Below are positions 16,878 through 26,746 of a stretch of 64,000 nt of DNA, piece after piece. The notes beneath the pieces were generated by a model. It was given only the letters and a program-made list of their open reading frames with translations. It was not told the DNA's origin and ran no database searches. The stretch is from NCBI RefSeq assembly GCF_003330845.1, contig NZ_CP026121.1, positions 2,647,501-2,711,500 on the forward strand, written 5' to 3'. Source of the DNA: Streptomyces sp. Go-475. GTDB taxonomy: Bacteria > Actinomycetota > Actinomycetes > Streptomycetales > Streptomycetaceae. Position 1 is the first letter of the stretch; the number at the start of each line of letters is the position of its first letter. The position numbers were made by a program, and so were the translations under genes.

Positions 16878-18221
16878 ATGTCCTGCCTGCGCCCCTGGAC
16901 CTTAGCCGTCCTCGTGTTGATCCTCCTCGCCCCGGCCCCTTCCGCCACCGCCGCTCCCCGGGCGACGGGTGACCCGGTCGTGCCGGTGCTGGAGCGGGTC
17001 GCGAGTCCGTTGCGTACCGCCGAGCCCGGCGGGGGCGTGAGGGATCTGGGGCCGGTCGGCAGAGCCGTCGGGGACGCGGTCGTGGTGGGGATGGGCGAGG
17101 CGACGCACGGCTCGCACGAGTTCCTCGCCATGAAGGACCGGGTCTTCCGGTACCTGGTGGAGCGGCGGGGCTTCCGGACCTTCGCCCTGGAGACGGCCTG
17201 GAGCACCGGCGTACGCCTCGACGACTACGTCGTGCACGGCAGGGGCGACCCGGAGCGGATCATGCGGGAGGACTTCCAGTACACCTACGCGCTGAACCCC
17301 ACCGCCGAGAACCTCCAACTCGTGGAGTGGATGCGGGAGCACAACCGCCGGCATCCGCACGACCCGGTCCGCTTCATGGGGGACGACTGGGGCTACACCG
17401 GCCCGGAGCTGTACGACCGGGTCACGGAGTACGTCGCCCGGGTCCGCCCGGAGCTCTCGGCGCGGTTCGACGCGCTGTACCGGGGGCTGCGGCCGGCCGT
17501 CCCCTCCGGCGAGTACCAGAAGGCCTACTTCACCCGCCCGCCGGCCGAGCGGCAGGACATGGCCGCACGGACCGGCCGCGCCCTGGAACTGCTGGAGACG
17601 CTGGAGCCGCGCGGTGAGGCCGGGCGGCGGGAGTTCGCCGAAGTGCTGCGCCACGCCACGGTGATCGACCAGACGGCCACCGGCTACGGCTTCGACTTCG
17701 ACGACCCGCGGCAGGTCGCCGAGGCCATGCGCTGGCGGGACGACGTCATGGCGGACAACATCGTCTGGTGGCACCGGCACACCGGGCACCGGATCCTGCT
17801 GGCGGGTCACAACAACCACATCGGCTACGAACCCGAGGACCCGCGGGTCCTGCCCAGGACGCAGGGGGCGTTCCTGCGGGACCGGCTCGGCGACGGCTAC
17901 GTGAGCGTCGGGCTCACCTTCGGCCGCGGCTCGTTCAAGGCCACCGACCCGGAGGAGGTGCACATGCTCACTCACACGGTCAGCCCCGCCCGGCCCGGCA
18001 GCAACGAGCACACGCTGGACCGGGTACGGTACGACCGCTTCGTCATGGACCTGCGCACCGCCCCGGGCCCGGCCCGCCGCTGGCTGGCCGAGGCCCGGCC
18101 CACGCGCAGTGTCGGCACCGCCTACCCGGAGGAGCGGAACTGGTTCGACATCGCGCTGGGCCGCTGCTTCGACGTCCTGATCCACCAGGACCGGGTGCGG
18201 GCCGTGGACCTGCTGTCCTGA
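16878..18221 (+). CDS. Erythromycin-esterase-family secreted protein
   Basis: 447 residues with a Sec signal (LRPWTLAVLVLILLAPAPSA, cleavage near ATA, about 28). The mature part matches the erythromycin esterase/succinoglycan-biosynthesis EreA-like fold: VVGMGEATHGSHEFLAMKDR carries the conserved Glu and catalytic His (E-A-T-H-G), followed by FRTFALETAWSTG, VRFMGDDWGYTG, and ILLAGHNNHIGY with further conserved His. Only part of this family inactivates macrolides; many members are orphan hydrolases. Its export and its place next to a GNAT, a beta-lactamase-fold protein and a Nudix are compatible with detoxification but do not prove it. Confidence 0.88.
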   Translation: MSCLRPWTLAVLVLILLAPAPSATAAPRATGDPVVPVLERVASPLRTAEPGGGVRDLGPVGRAVGDAVVVGMGEATHGSHEFLAMKDRVFRYLVERRGFRTFALETAWSTGVRLDDYVVHGRGDPERIMREDFQYTYALNPTAENLQLVEWMREHNRRHPHDPVRFMGDDWGYTGPELYDRVTEYVARVRPELSARFDALYRGLRPAVPSGEYQKAYFTRPPAERQDMAARTGRALELLETLEPRGEAGRREFAEVLRHATVIDQTATGYGFDFDDPRQVAEAMRWRDDVMADNIVWWHRHTGHRILLAGHNNHIGYEPEDPRVLPRTQGAFLRDRLGDGYVSVGLTFGRGSFKATDPEEVHMLTHTVSPARPGSNEHTLDRVRYDRFVMDLRTAPGPARRWLAEARPTRSVGTAYPEERNWFDIALGRCFDVLIHQDRVRAVDLLS

Positions 18222-18228
18222 ACGGCCG

Positions 18229-19461
18229 TCACCGCCCGCAGAGCATCTTGTCGATGAGCCCTTGGAGGGCCTTCTCGGTGCGGAGGAGCCGCGTCTCGTC
18301 GGTGGTCCGTCCGTTGACCGTGACGACGACGGACCGCTCGCCGTCGGCGGTGAAGCCCGTTCTGACGAAGGTGCCTTCCAGGTCGCCGTGATGGCCCCAG
18401 CGGCTGCCGCCGCACGCCAGCGGCTGTTCCTGCACGCCGAGGCCGTAGCGCATCCCCGGCGTGTACTGCTGGTGGTCCTCGTTGACGGGGACGGTGGTGC
18501 GCATCGCGGCGAGTTCGCGGGGCGGGAGGAGGCCGCCGGTGAGCAGGGCCGTGAAGAACCGGTCCAGGTCGCGGGGTGTGGAGACCAGCGAGCCGGCCGG
18601 GCCCGCCCATGCCATGTTGCGGGCGGTGGTGTCGGTGTAGTCGTCGGACCCGGCGAATCGGTGGTACGTGCGGGCGTGGGGCTCGGGCAGGTACGGGTCG
18701 TCCCCGGGGACGCGCGTGCCGTGCAGGCCCAGCCGGCGGACGATCCGCTCGTGCACCTCCTCGGCCCAGGGGCGTCCCGTGACCTTCTCGATGACGGCGC
18801 CCAGGAGGTGGTAGCCGGTGTTCGAGTAGCTCCAGCGGGGCTCCGGGTCGTCCGGGTCGGCAGGGGGGAAGTCCGGGGGGTGCCGCAGCGCGGCGTCGAC
18901 CAGGCGCTCGGGGTCGACGCGGTCGAAGCGCCGGCGCTCGAAGTCCGGGGCGGTCTTCCCCGTCAGCTCGGTGGAGTCGGGGTCGTACAGGCCGCTGGTG
19001 TGCTGGAGCAGGTGCCGGACGGTGATGCGGCTGCCGTCGTTGCCGTGGCCCCGGACGCGGCCGGGGAGCCAGTGCTCCACCGTGTCGCGCAGGGACAGGC
19101 GCCGCTCGGCGGCCAGTTGGAGGACGGTCGCGGCCACGAGGGACTTGGTGACGCTGGCGGCCCGGACGTGCGGGTCGTCCGGCACGGGCCGGCCGGTGCC
19201 CGCGACGGCCTCCCCGACCCCGGCTTCGGCGACGTGCCGCCCGTCGCGCACCCGGATGTGCAGGCTGACGCCCTGGGCGGTGCGCAGGACGGCGGCGGCC
19301 TCGTGCCGCAGCCGCTCCGGCGTGAGGGGGGCCGGGGGTGTGGCACCGGCCGCCGGGGTGGTCACGGCGAGGGAGGCCGTGAGGGACGCGGCGACGACCA
19401 CCGCCAGGAGCCGCGGCGCGGTCAGCACACTCGGCGCCGTCAGCAAGCGCGGCGCCGTCAC
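18229..19461 (-). CDS. Serine hydrolase of the class C beta-lactamase/DD-peptidase fold
   Basis: 410 residues. The start is GTG at 19461, overlapping the Nudix TGA (GTGA). A hydrophobic signal peptide (LLAVVVAASLTASLAVT) directs it outside the membrane. The three active-site motifs are present: SxxK as SVTK (in RAASVTKSLVAAT), YxN as YSN (in RWSYSNTGYH), and HxG as HHG (in RWGHHGDLEG). The HTSGLYD block after RHLLQ is typical of the family. It is most likely a D-alanyl-D-alanine carboxypeptidase-like or esterase-type enzyme; a true beta-lactamase role cannot be told from sequence. Confidence 0.9.
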   Translation of the reverse strand: MTAPRLLTAPSVLTAPRLLAVVVAASLTASLAVTTPAAGATPPAPLTPERLRHEAAAVLRTAQGVSLHIRVRDGRHVAEAGVGEAVAGTGRPVPDDPHVRAASVTKSLVAATVLQLAAERRLSLRDTVEHWLPGRVRGHGNDGSRITVRHLLQHTSGLYDPDSTELTGKTAPDFERRRFDRVDPERLVDAALRHPPDFPPADPDDPEPRWSYSNTGYHLLGAVIEKVTGRPWAEEVHERIVRRLGLHGTRVPGDDPYLPEPHARTYHRFAGSDDYTDTTARNMAWAGPAGSLVSTPRDLDRFFTALLTGGLLPPRELAAMRTTVPVNEDHQQYTPGMRYGLGVQEQPLACGGSRWGHHGDLEGTFVRTGFTADGERSVVVTVNGRTTDETRLLRTEKALQGLIDKMLCGR

Positions 19462-19976
19462 TGGGGCCGCCCTTCCCGCAGGCATACGACGGTCCCGGCC
19501 AGGGCTGCGGTGTGCAGGGCGGTGAGGGCGGGCAGGGCGGGCATGAGCGCGGTGGACCCGAGCTCGTCGAGGGTGAACAGGCCGTGGTCGTCGTGCTCGG
19601 TACTGCGCCGGACGGCCAGCTCCGCCGGGAGGCGTCCGCCGTGGAAGTAGAAGTCGATCACCGGGCCCGTGCCCATCACGTCGGCCCGGTGGTCGTACCC
19701 GATGAACCGGGGCGGGCGGTCGAGCACGATGCCGGTCTCCTCGCACACCTCCCGGCGCGCGGCGGTGACGGGGTCCTCCCCCTGGTCGAGCATGCCGCCC
19801 GGCAGCCCCCAGATCCCGGCACCGGGCTGGCCCTCGGCGTAGCGCAGCAGCAGGATCCGGTCCTCGGCGTCGAGCAGCAGGACGCACGACGCGACGATGG
19901 TCTGGGGCAGCGTCTTGACCCACTCGGCACGCGGCAGCACACGCGGCGCGTTCGAGGCGGGCACGGTCGTCTCCAC
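19458..19976 (-). CDS. Nudix hydrolase
   Basis: 172 residues. The Nudix box is complete: GGMLDQGEDPVTAARREVCE followed by ETG, matching Gx5Ex7REUxEExGU with the metal-binding glutamates. It hydrolyses nucleoside-diphosphate-linked compounds; the preceding WGLPGG and the following RFIGYDHRADV fit ADP-sugar or NTP-type members, but the substrate is unknown. Overlap with the downstream serine hydrolase start indicates one transcript. Confidence 0.92.
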   Translation of the reverse strand: METTVPASNAPRVLPRAEWVKTLPQTIVASCVLLLDAEDRILLLRYAEGQPGAGIWGLPGGMLDQGEDPVTAARREVCEETGIVLDRPPRFIGYDHRADVMGTGPVIDFYFHGGRLPAELAVRRSTEHDDHGLFTLDELGSTALMPALPALTALHTAALAGTVVCLREGRPQ

Positions 19977-20089
19977 GGTGGTGTTCCTTCCCTCGGCCGG
20001 GCAGCTCGCGGTGAACTGCCCAACCGGTGGAACGGCCGGATCCGCCGATGGTCACCGGCGGGTCCGGGGCACGCGCTGTCAGCACACGA

Positions 20090-20968
20090 TCACGGGGACG
20101 GTCGCGGCGTGAGGGACACGCATCGCGGCAGGGCGTCCACGTCACTCGGGGAAGCGCCTTCGGCCAGGGTCACGTCGGCTGAGTACACCGCCCACTGTGT
20201 TCCAGCGACGTCGAGGAATCCCGAGCGCGTGGAGCACCTGACGAAGAACGTCTCGCCCTCCATGGTCCAATACGGGCTTTCGGTGCCGTCAGCGGAGTAC
20301 ACCGGGATGTCGCGCCACGGCGTGACCTTGAGCAGGCCGCGGGTGTCGGAGGGGGTCGGCATGCGCAGGTAGCGCCGATAGCCGGGGGAGTTGTCCGGAG
20401 GGGCGGGCATCCCCGTCCCGCAGACTGCCCCGTCCTGGCACCCGGGGACGTCGGACGACTCCGAGAGGAAGACGCTCGGCACGATGGAAGCGCACAAGGC
20501 GAGCACCGCCGAGATGATGGCGGCGATCACATGGCCCTTCGCCAGAACACCGCGGCCGCCCTTCTCGTCGCCGGCGCCGGGCTCGCGCCTGACCTCCGCG
20601 AAGCACTTCCTGGTCCAGTCCCTGGACCTGCCCGCCGCCAGGGCGCCCTCCGTCCACTTCTCCCTGATGGCGACCAACGGTACGGACGGTGCCAGCACCT
20701 CGTACAGCGCGTGGACGCGGTACCAGCGGGGGTACTCCTCGGCTCCGCGCAGCAGTTCGGACACCTTGCCTTTGCTGGTCAGCCGCTTGACGCCTTCGGC
20801 GCCCCGCGACTTCTCGCAGATCTCCTCGGTGCTCAGGCCGCTGGCGAAGTACGCGGTGCGCATCGGTTCGAGCCAGGCGCGGTGGGCGGCGCCTGCGCTC
20901 TCGACGATCGGCCCGAGGCCCGGCCCGGGCTTACCGGAACCCGCGCCGGTGCCCGTCAGGGTGCTCAT
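20090..20968 (-). CDS. HTH-domain protein with a single membrane helix
   Basis: 292 residues. The N-terminal part (about 25-100: FASGLSTEEICEKSRGAEG and VSELLRGAEEYPRWYRVHAL) looks like the divergent XRE-type HTH found in many streptomycete proteins. A single helix follows (AIISAVLALCASIVPSVFL, about 150-170), then a roughly 115-residue external domain with three or four Cys (PGCQDGAVCG, VRCSTR, PRCVSL). It resembles a membrane-tethered regulator. Its ATG overlaps the stop of the upstream small membrane protein (ATGA). The ligand and DNA target are unknown. Confidence 0.7.
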   Translation of the reverse strand: MSTLTGTGAGSGKPGPGLGPIVESAGAAHRAWLEPMRTAYFASGLSTEEICEKSRGAEGVKRLTSKGKVSELLRGAEEYPRWYRVHALYEVLAPSVPLVAIREKWTEGALAAGRSRDWTRKCFAEVRREPGAGDEKGGRGVLAKGHVIAAIISAVLALCASIVPSVFLSESSDVPGCQDGAVCGTGMPAPPDNSPGYRRYLRMPTPSDTRGLLKVTPWRDIPVYSADGTESPYWTMEGETFFVRCSTRSGFLDVAGTQWAVYSADVTLAEGASPSDVDALPRCVSLTPRPSP

Positions 20969-21336
20969 GCGGCCTTCTTGTCGTCGTCGCCGTCCTCGGT
21001 GGCCGGGCGGTCGCCGCCTTCCACGGCGCGAGTGGTGGGCGGGAGCGCGGTCGGGGGACGGGGCGGCCCGCCGTCCCGGCGGCTCCCCGCCTCCAGCGTC
21101 TGGAGCAGCTGTTGCACACCCAGCACGATCACCAGGATGAGCGGGCCGATGGCGGTGGCGGGCTGCCCGAGGACGAGCAGTGTGATCACCAGGGCGGTGA
21201 AGGTGATCAGCCCGATGACGATGATGGCAAGTCTGCCTTTGGGGGTCACGGGTGCGTTCCTCCGTCGTGCGTCGCGTCCGGTCGGTGACCCCCGGCGTTG
21301 CCGTACGGCAGCTGCCGTCGCCGGCTGCGTCGTCAT
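20965..21336 (-). CDS. Small two-helix membrane protein
   Basis: 123 residues. A basic N-terminus (RQRRGSPTGRDARRRNAP) precedes two closely spaced helices (LAIIVIGLITFTALVITLLV and AIGPLILVIVLGVQQLL) and a charged Pro/Asp-rich tail. It overlaps the HTH/membrane protein gene by 4 nt and is probably its partner. No known family recognised. Confidence 0.7.
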   Translation of the reverse strand: MTTQPATAAAVRQRRGSPTGRDARRRNAPVTPKGRLAIIVIGLITFTALVITLLVLGQPATAIGPLILVIVLGVQQLLQTLEAGSRRDGGPPRPPTALPPTTRAVEGGDRPATEDGDDDKKAA

Positions 21337-21644
21337 GCTGACGCTAGGTCACCAGTAGCAGAATGCGGAACGGGGAGGGGATATCGGTAGCCCTTCAGGA
21401 CAAAGCGGAACGATCACGGAGCGGTTCGGATAGAACACGCCAGCTCATGAACTCTTAATGGAAAGTTCCGGGTTCCAGCCTTGCGTTCGGCTTCGCTTGA
21501 CCCGTCAATAGGCAGTGTGGTGCGAACCAGGGTTTGCGCCGCCGTGTCTGCCGCGTCCGGAAGACCACGGCACTCATCGGCCCCCTCGTTTTGCCGCGAG
21601 GGGGCCTCGCCGTTCCTCGAACGCGGTGAGTGCCCGCCAGCAGG
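21337..21644. other. 308-bp intergenic region
   Basis: It separates the start of the small membrane protein gene from the end of the next minus-strand gene, so it should hold the former's promoter. It contains one clear hairpin (21579-21606) and a less GC-rich stretch around 21430-21480. I saw no credible coding sequence; short frames here lack codon bias and ribosome sites. Confidence 0.6.
21579..21606. terminator. Hairpin GGCCCCCTCG-N8-CGAGGGGGCC
   Basis: Perfect 10-bp arms (21579-21588 and 21597-21606) around TTTTGCCG. It lies downstream (on the minus strand further on would be 21645) between two minus-strand genes and has the strength of a factor-independent terminator for any plus-strand transcript; T residues sit in the loop rather than after the stem. 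Confidence 0.6.
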
Positions 21645-22013
21645 TCAGCGGGCGGGCTGGTCGGAGTAGCTGAAGTCACCCACCGTCCAGGCAGTGACGT
21701 CCTCGATCGCGACGCGGTACATCCCGCCCGTCTCCGGGATGCCCATCGTGCCCTGCAGGATGCGGGCGACGTGGAAGTGCAGATGCGTGGGCGGCCCGTC
21801 CTTCTTCGCGGGGCCGTCGAAAACAGCGGAGAACTCGCCCAGGTGGGCGGAGTCCGTCAGCACCTCCGACACCCGCTGCCGCCACACGGCTTCGGGAGCC
21901 AGGCGACCGGTGATGACGGCACCACCGGTTACCACGGTCAGGGACATCTGGTTGCTCTGCCCGGACTCCACACGGGCGGCGATGTCAACGATCAGCTCGT
22001 CAGGCTTCGGCAT
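21645..22013 (-). CDS. Hypothetical protein, possibly GvpU-like
   Basis: 122 residues, starting PKPDELIVDIAARVESGQS. A beta-rich centre (MSLTVVTGGAVITGRLAPEA) and a C-terminus reading MYRVAIEDVTAWTVGDFSY suggest a small beta-barrel. The pattern 'hhLTVxxGGxhhxGxL' recalls GvpU-like accessory proteins, but no gas-vesicle genes are nearby and the resemblance is from memory, so I do not assign it. PPDK terminates upstream of it. Confidence 0.6.
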   Translation of the reverse strand: MPKPDELIVDIAARVESGQSNQMSLTVVTGGAVITGRLAPEAVWRQRVSEVLTDSAHLGEFSAVFDGPAKKDGPPTHLHFHVARILQGTMGIPETGGMYRVAIEDVTAWTVGDFSYSDQPAR

Positions 22014-22108
22014 GGGAGCACATCTTATGCACCGGCCCGTCCGGGCGGCGCCCCGGATCCACCCGCGGTGTCCCGGCGAGCGCGGGGTGGGGGCACGACA
22101 CGGCGAAC

Positions 22109-22139
22109 GGGACGGCACCTCCGCACAAGGTGCCGCCCC
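22109..22139 (-). terminator. Terminator hairpin after ppdK
   Basis: CGGCACCT (22113-22120) pairs with AGGTGCCG (22128-22135) around CCGCACA; beyond a mismatch, GGG pairs with CCC, extending the stem to about 22109-22139. It lies about 120 nt past the ppdK stop on the minus strand. Confidence 0.6.
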
Positions 22140-22256
22140 GCTCTCCTCCGTGCTCCGGAGCCGCCGCGATCGGTGAGGGTCGGGGACCGCCGACGGCTCC
22201 GGGTTCTGGCCGGCCCGGGTGGGCCGTAGCTCTACCGGCCCAAGAGAGCCGCAGGG

Positions 22257-25004
<2,748 letters not shown>

Positions 25005-25207
25005 GGGTCTCGACTCCTCGAGGACGCGGTGGCTGCCCTGACGGCGAGGAACATACCCAGATCAAAGGCGTCTGGGTACGTCCACTCGCGCGTCATGCGC
25101 CTGTAACCACTCGTCCGCCAGCGGATCGAAAGTCAAGGCTCGGCAAGCGATCACAGCCGCATGTTTTCACTTCTTGAACGCAAGAACCTCCCTGACCCTG
25201 GTTGAGT

Positions 25208-25219
25208 GCTCATATGAGC
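25208..25219. promoter_or_regulatory. 12-bp perfect palindrome GCTCATATGAGC
   Basis: Self-complementary, about 205 bp ahead of the ppdK start. A related site, CGCTCA-tc-TGAGCG, sits at 25309-25322, exactly 101-102 bp further upstream. The shared GCTCA/TGAGC half-sites suggest one regulator binding twice. Confidence 0.5.
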
Positions 25220-25256
25220 GAGGTTTCCGCACATTTGATTTCGCTCGATGAACGAT

Positions 25257-25285
25257 CAAAGGGTGGCACTCAGTGCCACCCTTTG
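25257..25285. promoter_or_regulatory. 29-bp inverted repeat with 14-bp perfect arms
   Basis: CAAAGGGTGGCACT (25257-25270), one central C, AGTGCCACCCTTTG (25272-25285). A 14-bp perfect arm with a 1-nt centre cannot form a good RNA loop, so a DNA-binding site, or a cruciform, is more likely than a terminator. Confidence 0.6.
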
Positions 25286-25308
25286 GAGAAGTGCAGCCGC
25301 TCAAGATC

Positions 25309-25322
25309 CGCTCATCTGAGCG
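25309..25322. promoter_or_regulatory. 14-bp inverted repeat CGCTCA-N2-TGAGCG
   Basis: Perfect 6-bp arms separated by TC. It shares half-sites with the palindrome at 25208-25219; together with TTTCGCTCGATGAACG in between they resemble DeoR- or ROK-type operators. The ROK regulator encoded next door is a candidate binder. Confidence 0.45.
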
Positions 25323-25422
25323 CAACCCTTATCAAGGGTGGCGAGAATCACGCTGCCACAGCCGACCGGATTTCACCATGCGGACGCGTCTCGGGACCGA
25401 AATCCGCCCGTCACACCACCTG

Positions 25423-26625
25423 TCACACCCCGAGCGCCCGCAGCCGCTCCTCGACCCGCTCCGGCGCGTAGAGGTGCTCCACGACCATCGCACCGGCCCC
25501 CACCAGCCCGGCCCGCTCGCCGAGCCGCGAGGTGACGACGTCGAGGTGGGCCGTGGAGCGGGGCAGCGCCCGCTGGTACAGCAGTTCGCGCACGCCCGTG
25601 AGGAAGGGAGTTCCGGCCAGATCTCCGGCGATCATCAGCACGCCCGGGTTCAGCAGGGTCACGACCGTCGCCAGCACGTCCCCGACCCGGCGCCCGGCCT
25701 CCCGGGCGAGCCCGACCGCCTCGGGGTGCCCGGACGCCAGCAGGTCCCGGACGTCCGAGCCGGACGCCGCCGGCACCCCGGCCTCCGCCAGCCGCCGCGC
25801 CACCGCGCCGCCGCTCGCGACGGCGGCCAGACAGCCGTAGGAGCCGCACCGGCACAGCGCCTGGGCGCCCTCCGGCACCCGGATGTGTCCGATGTCCCCG
25901 GCGCCGCCGTCGATGCCCCGGAACACCGAGCCGCCGACCACGACCCCCGCGCCGATGCCGGTGGAGACCTTGACCAGCACGAAGGCGGAGCAGTCGGGGT
26001 AGCCGGTGCGCTGTTCGCCGTACGCCATGAGGTTGGCGTCGTTGTCCACGAGCACGGGCACCGTCTCGGCGCCCGTGTGCTCGGTGAGTGCCCGGGCCAG
26101 CCGGCCCCTTATGTCGTAGCCGTCCCAGCCGGGCATGATCGGCGGCTGGACGACGCGGCCGGTCTCGGTGTCGACCGGGCCGGGCACCGCGAGCCCGATC
26201 CCGCACACCGTCCCGGCGCTGTGCCCGGTCTTCTGAAGCAGTTCGGCGAACCAGCGGCCGAGGTCGCCGAGCACCACGTCCGGCCCGTCCTCGACGACGA
26301 GGGTGCCGGAGTGCTCGGCGAGGATCTCGCCGCTCAGCGACAGCACGGCCGCCCGGGCGTGCCGGGTGTCGAGGTCGGCGGCCAGGACCACCGCGTGCTC
26401 GTCGTCGAACTCCAGCGTGATGGAGGGGCGTCCGCCCAGCGGGGAGTCCACCGGCCCGCCGGCGCCCTCGCGCAGCCAGCCCGCGCGGAAGAGCCGGTCG
26501 AGCCGCTGCCCGACGGTGGCCCGGGAGAGCCCGGTCGCCTGCTGGAGCGCACCCCGGGTCGTCGCCCGGCGACTGCGCACCAGTTCGAGCAGATCGCCGG
26601 CGCTTGCCTGAACGCGTCCCGTCAT
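25423..26625 (-). CDS. ROK-family transcriptional regulator
   Basis: 400 residues. A MarR-like winged HTH at the N-terminus (GALQQATGLSRATVGQRLDRL) is followed by the sugar-kinase-like ROK domain: GIGLAVPGPVDTETG, LVDNDANLMAYGE, LVKVSTGIGAGVV, and the zinc-binding signature GHIRVPEGAQALCRCGSYGC, complete with CxCGxxGC. ATG at 26625 follows AAGGGGG. It is divergent from the glycoside hydrolase gene, the usual arrangement for a repressor of its neighbours responding to a sugar ligand. In between (26644-26667) lies CCCAA...TTGGG, a possible operator. Confidence 0.93.
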   Translation of the reverse strand: MTGRVQASAGDLLELVRSRRATTRGALQQATGLSRATVGQRLDRLFRAGWLREGAGGPVDSPLGGRPSITLEFDDEHAVVLAADLDTRHARAAVLSLSGEILAEHSGTLVVEDGPDVVLGDLGRWFAELLQKTGHSAGTVCGIGLAVPGPVDTETGRVVQPPIMPGWDGYDIRGRLARALTEHTGAETVPVLVDNDANLMAYGEQRTGYPDCSAFVLVKVSTGIGAGVVVGGSVFRGIDGGAGDIGHIRVPEGAQALCRCGSYGCLAAVASGGAVARRLAEAGVPAASGSDVRDLLASGHPEAVGLAREAGRRVGDVLATVVTLLNPGVLMIAGDLAGTPFLTGVRELLYQRALPRSTAHLDVVTSRLGERAGLVGAGAMVVEHLYAPERVEERLRALGV

Positions 26626-26746
26626 GCGCACCCCCTTGTGTTTCCCAACCATGCATTACATATTGGGTTTTGCGTGTTAAATAGACGTAACCCTACGGTA
26701 GCCCTGCCAGATCCTGGTCAGGAGTACGTCTTTGGGAGAGCCCCGA

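Larger units (their letters stand above)
25005..25422. other. 418-bp leader upstream of ppdK, palindrome-rich
   Basis: No credible gene. It holds three near or perfect palindromes listed separately, plus a TTTGAT...ATCAAA pair (25235-25260) and a second copy of TCAAGGGTGGC (25333-25343) that itself forms ACCCTT-atc-AAGGGT (25326-25340). Since the ROK gene ends at 25423 on the same strand, this region must carry the ppdK promoter and probably its regulatory sites. Confidence 0.7.
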
